Shown piece after piece: positions 23,535 to 31,742 of a stretch of 45,019 nt of DNA. The notes beneath the pieces are model-generated. The model ran no database searches. It had not been told where the DNA came from and saw only the letters and a list, made by a program, of their open reading frames with translations. The first letter of the stretch is position 1. Each line of letters opens with the position of its first letter. The stretch is from Dehalococcoidia bacterium (lineage in GTDB: Bacteria > Chloroflexota > Dehalococcoidia > UBA6926): NCBI GenBank assembly GCA_009841045.1, contig VXMO01000049.1, forward strand, positions 1 through 45,019, written 5' to 3'. The position numbers and the translations under genes are program-made.

Positions 23535-26237
23535 TTGACTGTCTCTCCAAACTCTCAACTCGCGCCGCTGACGGCTCCGCTGTTGGCGCTCGTCACCATC
23601 GCGCTCTTTGCAATCACACTGGGGCTTCCTGCCGTTTACCCGTGGTTTATGGCGTCCCTCTTGTTGCTTGGCGCCGGCAGGATTCTCGTTTCGCTGCAGG
23701 GGCGCGCATGGCAAGCGAGCGCGCCGCCTACGGATGGGCGACGTATCAGCCCTGTCCGCCTGCTCCAGACATTGCGCTCAAACCCGGCCGCCGCCGGCAT
23801 TGCCTTGCATGGACTCGCGGTCGCGACCCTGACCTACGCCGCGTTCGCCACCGCCGCCGGGATAAATGATGCGCTGGATATTGGCATTGCAGACGGAGAA
23901 AGAGGGCCTTCCCCTTATTCCGCCGTCTTTGGATCCCTTGCGTGGTTGTCACTTGCGGCGGTAACCGCAGTGACCGCTCTGCGGGTGACGACCTATCAGC
24001 GCCCCAACCTTGCCGACCGCCTGCCCTTGCCCTGGGGACGGCTTGCGCTGCTTGTGGTTGGCTATATCTTTCTCACGGACAACGGCGTTCTCGGTGTGGC
24101 TATCGACAGATCGACCACTCCCCTCTTCGCCGTTCTTTTTCTTGGCATCGCCGGGACATACATTGCCAACATCGTCAGGCCCATTGCCGAGTCGTCTGAA
24201 TCCACGCGCCGCCAATGGTTGACGGGTACCGCGTTGGCCATGACCGTAGGACATCCGTCCGTACTCGTTTTGATAGGCATGGTCATTGCCGTCCCACTGA
24301 CCTTGGGATCCTGGGGCATCAACGACGGATACGTCGGCACTATCAACTCCCTCGGGGTGTGGTCGCTCTGGCTCATAGCCCCGATGTATATCACAAGACT
24401 TGCGGCAATGAGATGGTCGATTATCCCCGCCGTGCTCCCGTCGCCTGCCGCTCACAGCGCGGGGTTCGTCATCTGCATCATTCTCTTTGGGCAAACCGGA
24501 ATCCTGGCATCGATCTATGAGTACCCGGCTTCCGGCCTCGCATCGGCGGCAGTGGCTTCTATATTTCTCACGTACGCGGCATGGGCGCTGCGAAGGACGG
24601 TCAGCTTGGATTTCGAGTGGAGATTCAGAGGAATCGTGAACGGCGTGCTTGCCCCCGTGTCATCCTTGCTCATCGCAGTTGGCTCAACCCTTCCACTTCT
24701 CGCTCTCCTGAACGACTTGCCCGTCATCAACGCGCTGATGCTGGACTACGTTGAAACGGAGGAGATCGGCAGGCTTTACCAGCCGTATGTGGCTGCCATC
24801 CATGAGACCCGCAGCCTTATCGCCTTCCTGTTCTTCGTTGTTGTGCTGGCGCTCGCGCTGCCGCAGGCGACGTGGCGGTTGCCGCGATGGGAGGCGAGGC
24901 CGTTGATGTCCGCAATCGGCTTCGCATTTGCCGGCTGCCTCGCGTGGCTTCTCGGACTCGCCATGGCCGATCTCGGCTACGGCTATGCCCTCGGCGGGTC
25001 TGTTGCGGGAGCGGGGTTCTTCTCGATAGCGGTTACACAGATGGGCTTGCAGTTTTCAGGCGATTCAGACTCGGTTACGGCCGACGCAATACGTTGGATG
25101 GCAGAATCCAAGACACGCTCGTTCATGCCCGGCGCAGCCATCGCCATCTATGCCCTGCTCTTGCGACCGATCATGTATGACACGCTGGCCTTGGCCGCGC
25201 TGCTGGAATGGCTGGCCCTGCTCACAGCCATCGCCGGGGTGATTCTCAGGATGAGGAGCCGCCTGCAGACTGATATCAACGTCGTGGAGGCGGGCGCGGC
25301 CCCCACCGTCGATTGGAGCCGCCACCAACAGCATCTTGAAACCCTGCCTGACCCCCGCGCCGCAACCGTGTACAGCGTGCGGCAGGCATGGATCCAGAGA
25401 GGTGATCCCAGTGGGGTCTGGACGTATTTGATGGGGCTGCTCTGTCGAGAAGGGGCGCCGCCGGACGCTGTCCGACACGTCATGTCTCCGCTCCGCGACA
25501 GCTATCTTCGAGGCGGCGCGAACAATCGATACACTTCGCTTTCCGAATCATTCGCGGCGGCGAACCAAGTGATGGCCGAGCCAGATAACGGCATGGAGAA
25601 TTACACGGGCAACTTGCGGGAACTGAACGAGCTCGCCGTTGATTTCATCGAAACGGGGGACGATGCCGATATTTTTGCCACATACGTTGTCGCCGCCTAT
25701 GCCCTCCGCGGCGGAAACATTGGACGCGCCGTCAACCTCTGTTTCCATCTGACCCATGACGAAACCACACGGCGTGGCGCGGGCGGCATCCTGACGCGCG
25801 GGAGAACCCAAAGGCGCATACGAGAACATCGGGGACGCCTCGTTCGGAATGTGCTGGAGCACCTTGTCGGGGAGCGGGATGTGTTGTCCTTGCCGATTGC
25901 CGTGCTGGCATCGCCCATTGAGATATACCGGACGCCCGCCGCGGCCGTGAATATGATCAGCCCCATTGCACTGATCCCCCCAGGACAAGCAGTGGAGATA
26001 CTGGCCGATGCGGGCGCTGCTCTATCCATACGCGCTCCGGATGGCACCCAGGGTTACGCCACAACTCAACTTCTTGAGAGGCATGCCCTGCTGCCAAGGG
26101 ACGAGGCTGTTCTGCGAGCGGACCACGCCGCGCGGCAGAGGGCGGCGGGCCAGGAAATCAGTGATGATTGGAATAGCAACATAGCCGGGGATGAGCAGGA
26201 TCAGGTCGACAATCAAGGGGAAGAGATACACGCATGA
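23535..26237 (+). CDS. Large polytopic membrane protein of the MoxR-transglutaminase operon
   Basis: A 900-residue protein that I do not recognise as a named family. Residues 1 to about 575 hold some 14 to 16 hydrophobic helices. The remaining 325 residues are soluble: a helical segment (RQAWIQRGDPSGVWTYL, and further tetratricopeptide-like helices around 670-740), then a region near 800-870 (AVEILADAGAALSIRAPDGTQGYATT) that reads like an SH3b-type beta domain, and a charged tail. I chose the TTG at 23535 because GGAGAG sits eight bases upstream; a GTG at 23505 is open but would overlap the previous gene and lacks a ribosome site. Its stop overlaps the moxR start as ATGA. It may be a scaffold or transport partner of the giant transglutaminase. 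Function is unknown. Confidence 0.75.
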   Translation: MTVSPNSQLAPLTAPLLALVTIALFAITLGLPAVYPWFMASLLLLGAGRILVSLQGRAWQASAPPTDGRRISPVRLLQTLRSNPAAAGIALHGLAVATLTYAAFATAAGINDALDIGIADGERGPSPYSAVFGSLAWLSLAAVTAVTALRVTTYQRPNLADRLPLPWGRLALLVVGYIFLTDNGVLGVAIDRSTTPLFAVLFLGIAGTYIANIVRPIAESSESTRRQWLTGTALAMTVGHPSVLVLIGMVIAVPLTLGSWGINDGYVGTINSLGVWSLWLIAPMYITRLAAMRWSIIPAVLPSPAAHSAGFVICIILFGQTGILASIYEYPASGLASAAVASIFLTYAAWALRRTVSLDFEWRFRGIVNGVLAPVSSLLIAVGSTLPLLALLNDLPVINALMLDYVETEEIGRLYQPYVAAIHETRSLIAFLFFVVVLALALPQATWRLPRWEARPLMSAIGFAFAGCLAWLLGLAMADLGYGYALGGSVAGAGFFSIAVTQMGLQFSGDSDSVTADAIRWMAESKTRSFMPGAAIAIYALLLRPIMYDTLALAALLEWLALLTAIAGVILRMRSRLQTDINVVEAGAAPTVDWSRHQQHLETLPDPRAATVYSVRQAWIQRGDPSGVWTYLMGLLCREGAPPDAVRHVMSPLRDSYLRGGANNRYTSLSESFAAANQVMAEPDNGMENYTGNLRELNELAVDFIETGDDADIFATYVVAAYALRGGNIGRAVNLCFHLTHDETTRRGAGGILTRGRTQRRIREHRGRLVRNVLEHLVGERDVLSLPIAVLASPIEIYRTPAAAVNMISPIALIPPGQAVEILADAGAALSIRAPDGTQGYATTQLLERHALLPRDEAVLRADHAARQRAAGQEISDDWNSNIAGDEQDQVDNQGEEIHA

Positions 26238-27220
26238 ACGAACACGAATTGGAGCGGGTGCGGCAAACATGCGATGACATCATTGACCGCGTTGGCGAGG
26301 CGTTTGTCGGCAACCGCCTGCTTCTCCGCAAGCTGCTGGCCGCCGCCCTTGCGAACGGTCACGTTCTCTTTGAGGACTACCCCGGCCTCGGCAAGACACT
26401 GCTGGCAAAGGTTTTTTCCCGCGCAATCGGCAGTGAGACAAAGCGGGTACAGTTCACGCCGGATCTGCTGCCGTCAGACATCATCGGCGTCAACGTCTGG
26501 CGGCAAAATGAGGGGACATTTCAACTCATCAAGGGTCCCGTGTTTACCCACGTGCTACTGGCCGATGAGATCAATCGCGCGCCGCCAAAAACGCAGGCCG
26601 CGCTGCTTGAGGCAATGGAGGAGCGGCAGGTCACCATTGACGGCGACACGCTCAGCCTCGGCAGCCCGTTCATCGTCATCGCCACGCAGAACCCCATCGA
26701 GCAGGAGGGGACGTACCCTCTGCCCGAGGCGCAGCTTGACCGCTTCCTCTTCAAGCTCGGCACCGGCTACCCTGCCAACCAGGAGCTTGAGAGCGACATC
26801 CTCAACCGCCGCATCGCGTGGCAAAAGGACGACCCCACCGGAGACCTTGAACCGGCCATCTCCGTCGAGGGATTTCTTGAACTGCAAAGGCTCGTCGAGA
26901 CCGCCGTCTACATCGATACGGTGATTGTCGATTACATCACTGAACTCGTCAGGCTGACCAGAGAGCATCCGCGGGTGGCCGTTGGTGTCAGCCCGCGCGG
27001 CTCCCTTGCACTGCTGCGCGTGTCTCGTAGCATCGCGCTCATCCATGGGCGGGACTTCGTCGTGCCGGACGACGTCAAGATGGTCGTGACGGAGGTCCTC
27101 GCTCACCGCATCATCCTCAACATCGAGGACACGCTTGAGGGCGTGAGGCCGGAGTCGATCATCGACGAGATTCTCGACCAGGTTCCCGTGCCGACGGAGT
27201 TGGGGACGCGGCCCGCCTAG
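26234..27220 (+). CDS. MoxR-family AAA+ ATPase
   Basis: A 328-residue AAA+ chaperone-like ATPase of the MoxR class, which remodels or activates partner proteins, usually together with DUF58 or von Willebrand A-domain proteins. Walker A is EDYPGLGKTLLAK (about 47-59). Walker B is VLLADEINRAPPKTQ with Asp111 and Glu112. Sensor 1 follows in IATQNPIEQEGTYPLPEAQLDRF, and the C-terminal lid carries VGVSPRGSLALLR. The start ATG overlaps the preceding stop by ATGA, and the DUF58 gene begins two bases after the stop, so it is firmly in the operon. Confidence 0.96.
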   Translation: MNEHELERVRQTCDDIIDRVGEAFVGNRLLLRKLLAAALANGHVLFEDYPGLGKTLLAKVFSRAIGSETKRVQFTPDLLPSDIIGVNVWRQNEGTFQLIKGPVFTHVLLADEINRAPPKTQAALLEAMEERQVTIDGDTLSLGSPFIVIATQNPIEQEGTYPLPEAQLDRFLFKLGTGYPANQELESDILNRRIAWQKDDPTGDLEPAISVEGFLELQRLVETAVYIDTVIVDYITELVRLTREHPRVAVGVSPRGSLALLRVSRSIALIHGRDFVVPDDVKMVVTEVLAHRIILNIEDTLEGVRPESIIDEILDQVPVPTELGTRPA

Positions 27221-27222
27221 CC

Positions 27223-28560
27223 ATGATCTCACCCGCCCTGCTGAGCTGGACCTGGCTCAGCCTTGCGCTCCTTGTTGCCGGCTTGTTCCTCGGCAACATC
27301 ATCCTGCTGGCCGGCGCAGTCTTTCTCTTCGTAGCCGTCCTGACCGCGGGGGTTATCCGACCACCGGATGAAGTCGCGATCGAGCGCAGTCTGCCGCGCA
27401 TCATCTGTTGGGTTGGCGACTCCCTGGTTGTGGAGCGGCGTCTGACCGTGCGGGGCGGAATCGGAACAATCCGCGTCATCGATCCACTGCCGGAGGAGGC
27501 CGCTGTTGTAGACGGCAACAACTTCCGCGTGGTCTGGAAATGGCCCGGCGAGTTGAGCGTGGATCTCTCCTACGCAATCACCTTTGCCAAGCGTGGCGAA
27601 TACACGCTGCAGGAGACAATCTGGGAATCGCAGGCGCCGCTTGGGACGGGACACGCCCAGTCCGGAACCGTGGGGCCTGCGTTGAACGTGCTGGTCGCGC
27701 CGCGAACCGCTGACATCTCTCGCCTCAACTCAGTGCGCGCGATGACCCGCAGCACCCTGCTTCTGGATGACATCTCTCATATCCGTTCCTCCGGTGAGGA
27801 GTTCCGCGAACTACGTCCCTATCAGCCCGGGGATCCGATCAAGAGCATCAACTGGAAAGCGACGGCCCGGAGCGGCGACGCTTACGACGTGCCACTTGTC
27901 AACGAGTTGGAGCCGGAGGGACGAAAAGCAGTCTGGATCTTCCTTGACACGGCAGATTACATGAATGTCGGCACGGCGGCATCTAGCCCGATGGAGAACA
28001 CGATTGAGGCGGCCGGAACGCTGGCGGAATACTACGTCTCGCAGGGTTCCACGCTAGGGGCATACGCCTACAACACGCAGGGCGGCGGCGAGCTGCTTTC
28101 GCCCGACAACGGCCAGAAGAAATTTCGTCGCCTAACGCAGATGTTCACCGGACTCACTCCCGGCCCTCCTGAACAAGACCTGCTCCGTTCCGTTGAATGG
28201 TGCAAATCGTTCCTGTTCAGACTTCGCCCGCAGGTGTTCATCATCACCCGCCTTGATGCCCACTACCCGCGCCCGGGAGATGATTCGGAACAGCTGGACC
28301 GCCTCACAACTGCCGTCATTCGCCTCACTGCCCTCCGCGCCCGATCTCGCCGGGGAGGCCGTGTGCGTGTCATACACGTCAGTCCGCCCTCACAGCATGA
28401 GTCAGTCGGTTGGGCCGACCCTCAGTCAGACATGTCCCGTTGGGAAACACAGGCCACAATGGCCGCGTTGCAACAAGCCGGCGCCACCGTCATGGACTGG
28501 AATCCGTCAAACGAACGATTCATCACCACCCTCGTGCGACATATGGACAGATACCAATGA
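27223..28560 (+). CDS. DUF58-domain protein
   Basis: A 445-residue protein anchored by two N-terminal transmembrane helices (about 3-45), a beta-rich middle, and the DUF58 signature EFRELRPYQPGDPIKSINWKATAR (about 194-217). A von Willebrand A-like region follows, with WIFLDTADYM as the likely metal-site strand. DUF58 proteins are standard partners of MoxR ATPases and transglutaminase-type membrane proteins. The gene starts two bases after moxR and its stop overlaps the next start as ATGA. Confidence 0.93.
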   Translation: MISPALLSWTWLSLALLVAGLFLGNIILLAGAVFLFVAVLTAGVIRPPDEVAIERSLPRIICWVGDSLVVERRLTVRGGIGTIRVIDPLPEEAAVVDGNNFRVVWKWPGELSVDLSYAITFAKRGEYTLQETIWESQAPLGTGHAQSGTVGPALNVLVAPRTADISRLNSVRAMTRSTLLLDDISHIRSSGEEFRELRPYQPGDPIKSINWKATARSGDAYDVPLVNELEPEGRKAVWIFLDTADYMNVGTAASSPMENTIEAAGTLAEYYVSQGSTLGAYAYNTQGGGELLSPDNGQKKFRRLTQMFTGLTPGPPEQDLLRSVEWCKSFLFRLRPQVFIITRLDAHYPRPGDDSEQLDRLTTAVIRLTALRARSRRGGRVRVIHVSPPSQHESVGWADPQSDMSRWETQATMAALQQAGATVMDWNPSNERFITTLVRHMDRYQ

Positions 28561-29333
28561 TCCGCTTGCGAACATCCCTGGCTGCTCAGTTGGCGCTGGT
28601 AGAAACCTCTGTGCTCGTCGTCCTGACGGTAATCGCGCTGTGGATTGTTTCAAGCTCAGTCCAATACGCAGACCTTGAGCGCACACAGTGGCCAACATTT
28701 GTTGTTCAGTTCGCCCCTGAACTCATTTCCCTAACCTCAGTTTTTGTGGTCGGGGTAGTTGCAGGGGCTTACGTCGTTCTGCGAATCGTCAACACGGGCA
28801 ACCTGCCATTTTGGGTATTCACGGCACTGCTGATGGCTGCCCATATCCCGGACGTTTGGGCGCACAACCGCATTGACTGGCATGGTTTCTTTGGGCGTTA
28901 TCTGTATTTCTCAGAGCCGCTCCCGGTACTCACATCCGCCGTCGTCTTTCTCCTCACCGTCGCGGGTCTTGTCGCTCTGCGCAGGATCATCCAGCTACGC
29001 GCCCAGGCCGTGGAAATGGAGAGCCGCGGCGTCGATTCCGTGGAACGAGACATGGCCATCCGCAATGAGGCGGTCAGCATCGCGGCCGTCATTGTCATCT
29101 CGCTGGTCGTTACATCCGTCATGGTCTTAGTGGGAGCAGCCGTTGGACGAGCCGATACGCTTTCCGGCCTGGTGCCGTGGACTGTCGTGACGATTGGCGT
29201 TGTCGCGACGCTTCTGCTGGCAGGTTTCCTGGTATTCCTCTACCGGGGACTCAGCGGAGGCGTGCGCTCCACACCCACGGACATTGACGATGGCCTATTG
29301 GACGACGAGGAATCCGATCCTGCGCCCCTGTGA
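28557..29333 (+). CDS. Small polytopic membrane protein, last gene of the MoxR operon
   Basis: A 258-residue protein with about five to six hydrophobic helices and an acidic C-terminal tail (DDGLLDDEESDP). It belongs to no family that I recognise. The ATG at 28557 overlaps the DUF58 stop; a longer open frame starting at 28410 lies inside the DUF58 gene and is rejected. Its position suggests a structural subunit of the same membrane assembly. Confidence 0.75.
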   Translation: MIRLRTSLAAQLALVETSVLVVLTVIALWIVSSSVQYADLERTQWPTFVVQFAPELISLTSVFVVGVVAGAYVVLRIVNTGNLPFWVFTALLMAAHIPDVWAHNRIDWHGFFGRYLYFSEPLPVLTSAVVFLLTVAGLVALRRIIQLRAQAVEMESRGVDSVERDMAIRNEAVSIAAVIVISLVVTSVMVLVGAAVGRADTLSGLVPWTVVTIGVVATLLLAGFLVFLYRGLSGGVRSTPTDIDDGLLDDEESDPAPL

Positions 29334-29371
29334 GTCACCACCACCCATGCCGCGCTGTTTTTCTAACTGAT

Positions 29372-29399
29372 TTGAAAATCCCTAACTCCGATGTATTCT
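29372..29399 (+). promoter_or_regulatory. Promoter of the yjbQ-hpnCDE operon
   Basis: TTGAAA (29372-29377) and TATTCT (29394-29399) are separated by 16 bases, in an AT-rich gap 43 bases before the yjbQ start. Both hexamers are close to the sigma-70 consensus. Confidence 0.6.
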
Positions 29400-29441
29400 T
29401 GAAGTAGAGAAAACTCACTTGTCCACAGATTGGAGCACGCT

Positions 29442-29957
29442 ATGGAAGCACAAGCGTCTGTGTCCGGCGCCCTGCAGGGCGGCCTTGTCGGTGAGGGTCA
29501 ATACAAGGTTTATTCGTACAAGATCGATATCCAATCCAGCCGCGCGCCCGAATTTGTGGATGTGACAGACTGGGTACAGGATATTGTGGAAGAAACCGGC
29601 ATTCAGTACGGTTCGGTGCTGGTCTATACCAAGCACACCACAACCGCCGTTGTCATCAATGAGTTGGAGCCGCTGCTTCTCGAAGACGTCGGCCACATCC
29701 TTGAGCATTTCGCTCCCCGCGAGGGCGGCTATCAGCACAACGATTTCGAGATTCGCACCGTCAATATGAACGATGACGAGCCCCCCAACGGCCATGCCCA
29801 TTGCCAGCAGATCATCATGGGAAGCAGCGAGACGATCCCCATCATGGCTAATCGTCTGCAGTTCGGCATGTATCAGCGGATCTTCTTCATTGAGCTGGAT
29901 CGCCCGCGTCCGCGCCAGTTGATTGTCCAGGTGATGGGAGTCCAGGGAGAGAACTAA
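29442..29957 (+). CDS. YjbQ/UPF0047 family protein
   Basis: A 171-residue protein of the YjbQ family, annotated elsewhere as a secondary thiamine-phosphate synthase enzyme on weak evidence. Family motifs are KHTTTAVVINE (about 60-70), the GHAHCQQIIMGSSETIPI segment with conserved His residues, and the terminal QRIFFIELDRPRPRQL. It has about 30 extra N-terminal residues compared with the minimal family length. The ATG at 29442 has GGAG six bases upstream. Its stop overlaps the hpnC start as TAATG, so it is co-translated with the squalene genes. Its role in that pathway is unknown. Confidence 0.9.
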   Translation: MEAQASVSGALQGGLVGEGQYKVYSYKIDIQSSRAPEFVDVTDWVQDIVEETGIQYGSVLVYTKHTTTAVVINELEPLLLEDVGHILEHFAPREGGYQHNDFEIRTVNMNDDEPPNGHAHCQQIIMGSSETIPIMANRLQFGMYQRIFFIELDRPRPRQLIVQVMGVQGEN

Positions 29958-30841
29958 TGCGGACGCGCGAGGCGACGGAGATTCCGGCCTCACTTGAGTC
30001 CGCTTACAGCGAGTGCATCGCCATTGCGCGATTGCACTACGAGAATTTCTCCGTCGCGTCACGCCTGATGCCGCGCGACATGCTCCCCCACGTCGCCGCC
30101 ATCTACACATACTGCCGCGGCGTTGACGACCTTGGCGACGAGGCAGAGGGAGACCGCCTCGCCCTGCTGGACGAGTGGGCGACGCAGCTGGAGCAGTGCT
30201 ACTCCGGCTCGCCGACGGAACCCCGATTCCTCGCCCTCCAACACACCATCTCAGCCTTTGACATTGAGCGGCAGCCTTTCCTTGACCTCATTGAGGCCAA
30301 TCGGATGGACCAGGTCAATAAGCGCTATGAGACCTACGAGGATGTGCTGCACTACTGCCGACATTCCGCAAACCCCGTTGGCGATTTGTATCTCACCCTG
30401 ATCGGCAAGAACGACCCGGAGCGGCGCGCGCTGTCAGATGCCACCTGCACTGCCCTCCAATTCGCCAACTTCTGGCAGGACGTCAAACGCGACTATGCCA
30501 TGGGCCGGATCTACCTGCCGTTAGAGGATATGCGCCGCTTCGGCTATACGGAGGAGGAGCTTGCGCGTGGCGAGTCCACCTCCGCCTTCCGCGATCTCAT
30601 GGCGTTCCAGGTGGAGCGGACGCGACGGCTGTTCGAAGAGGGCTTGCCGCTTGTCGATACGCTGGACGGCATCTTCAAACTGCACGTCAAGTTGTTCACG
30701 CTGGGCGGCCTCCGCGTCCTGGATGCCATCCAAAGGCAGAACTACGACGTGCTCTCTAAACGCCCAACGGTAACCAGGGCGCGCAAGACGTGGCTTCTGG
30801 CAAAGACGTGGCTCGGGATGAAGCTCACAAGGCAGATCTGA
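29957..30841 (+). CDS. hpnC: Squalene synthase-like protein HpnC
   Basis: A 294-residue member of the squalene/phytoene synthase family. In the three-enzyme bacterial route HpnC converts presqualene diphosphate to hydroxysqualene. The first Asp-rich motif is present as YCRGVDDLGDE (about 53-63), the second as QFANFWQDVKRDYAMGRIYLP (about 171-191), with NPVGDLYL between. The order hpnC-hpnD-hpnE follows known hopanoid loci. Translation is coupled to yjbQ by TAATG, and hpnD starts 13 bases after the stop. Confidence 0.93.
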   Translation: MRTREATEIPASLESAYSECIAIARLHYENFSVASRLMPRDMLPHVAAIYTYCRGVDDLGDEAEGDRLALLDEWATQLEQCYSGSPTEPRFLALQHTISAFDIERQPFLDLIEANRMDQVNKRYETYEDVLHYCRHSANPVGDLYLTLIGKNDPERRALSDATCTALQFANFWQDVKRDYAMGRIYLPLEDMRRFGYTEEELARGESTSAFRDLMAFQVERTRRLFEEGLPLVDTLDGIFKLHVKLFTLGGLRVLDAIQRQNYDVLSKRPTVTRARKTWLLAKTWLGMKLTRQI

Positions 30842-30854
30842 GGGGCGGCGCGCC

Positions 30855-31742
30855 ATGGTATCGCTAGCTGCGCCCCTTGAGGCATACGAGTACTGCCGCA
30901 GGATAACGCGTGAGGCGGCGGGGAATTTCTACTATGCGTTTGTCACCCTGCCCCGCCGACGCCGACGCGCCATGTATGCCGCCTACGCCTACTGCCGCCT
31001 CTGCGACGATCTATCCGACGATGACCTGCCCATCGACGAAAAAACGCGGCAGATACAGGGCATAGACGGGCTATTGGAGCAGGCGCGTGCCGGGAATCCC
31101 GACGGTCCGGTTTTCGAGGCGTTGGCACACGCCGCCGCGGAATACGACATCCCTTACGAGGACCTTATGGAAGTGGCGCGCGGCGTTGAGATGGACCTCA
31201 CCATCTCACGCTATGAGACTTTTGAGGACCTCAAGACATATTGCTATCGCGTTGCGTCCGTTGTGGGTCTCATCTGCATTCAGATCATGGGTTATCGGGA
31301 TCAGCGCGCTCGCGAATACGCCATCGACCTCGGCCTTGCCATGCAGCTCACGAACATCCTGCGGGACATCCGCGAGGACGCTGAGCGCGGGCGCATCTAC
31401 ATCCCACAGGAGGATCTACGGCGATTCGGCTACAGCGAGGAAGACCTGATGGCGGGCACGGTGAACGATCAGTTCAGAAGCCTGATGGAGTTCGAGGTGG
31501 CTCGCGCCAGGGAATATTTTGAGCGCGGAAAGCGGCTGCTCAAGCTCCTGCCCGTCCGAACACGCGCCTTCCCCGCCGTACTCGGCGGACTTTACGGCCG
31601 CGTCCTCGATAGAATCGAAGCAAGGAACTACAACGTCTTTGAAGGTCGGGTTGGCCTGTCAACCCGCGAGAAAGTCGGGTTGGCGGTGCGACTGTGGATT
31701 CAGAGTTACATCCCGATGGAGCGCGTAGCCACTGCGTGGTGA
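30855..31742 (+). CDS. hpnD: Presqualene diphosphate synthase HpnD
   Basis: A 295-residue squalene/phytoene synthase family enzyme that condenses two farnesyl diphosphates to presqualene diphosphate. Visible motifs are YYAFVTLPRRRRRAMYA with YCRLCDDLSDD (first Asp-rich motif, about 45-57) and QLTNILRDIREDAERGRIYIP (second motif). The ATG at 30855 has GAGGGG about nine bases upstream. The 3' end overlaps the hpnE frame. Confidence 0.93.
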   Translation: MVSLAAPLEAYEYCRRITREAAGNFYYAFVTLPRRRRRAMYAAYAYCRLCDDLSDDDLPIDEKTRQIQGIDGLLEQARAGNPDGPVFEALAHAAAEYDIPYEDLMEVARGVEMDLTISRYETFEDLKTYCYRVASVVGLICIQIMGYRDQRAREYAIDLGLAMQLTNILRDIREDAERGRIYIPQEDLRRFGYSEEDLMAGTVNDQFRSLMEFEVARAREYFERGKRLLKLLPVRTRAFPAVLGGLYGRVLDRIEARNYNVFEGRVGLSTREKVGLAVRLWIQSYIPMERVATAW

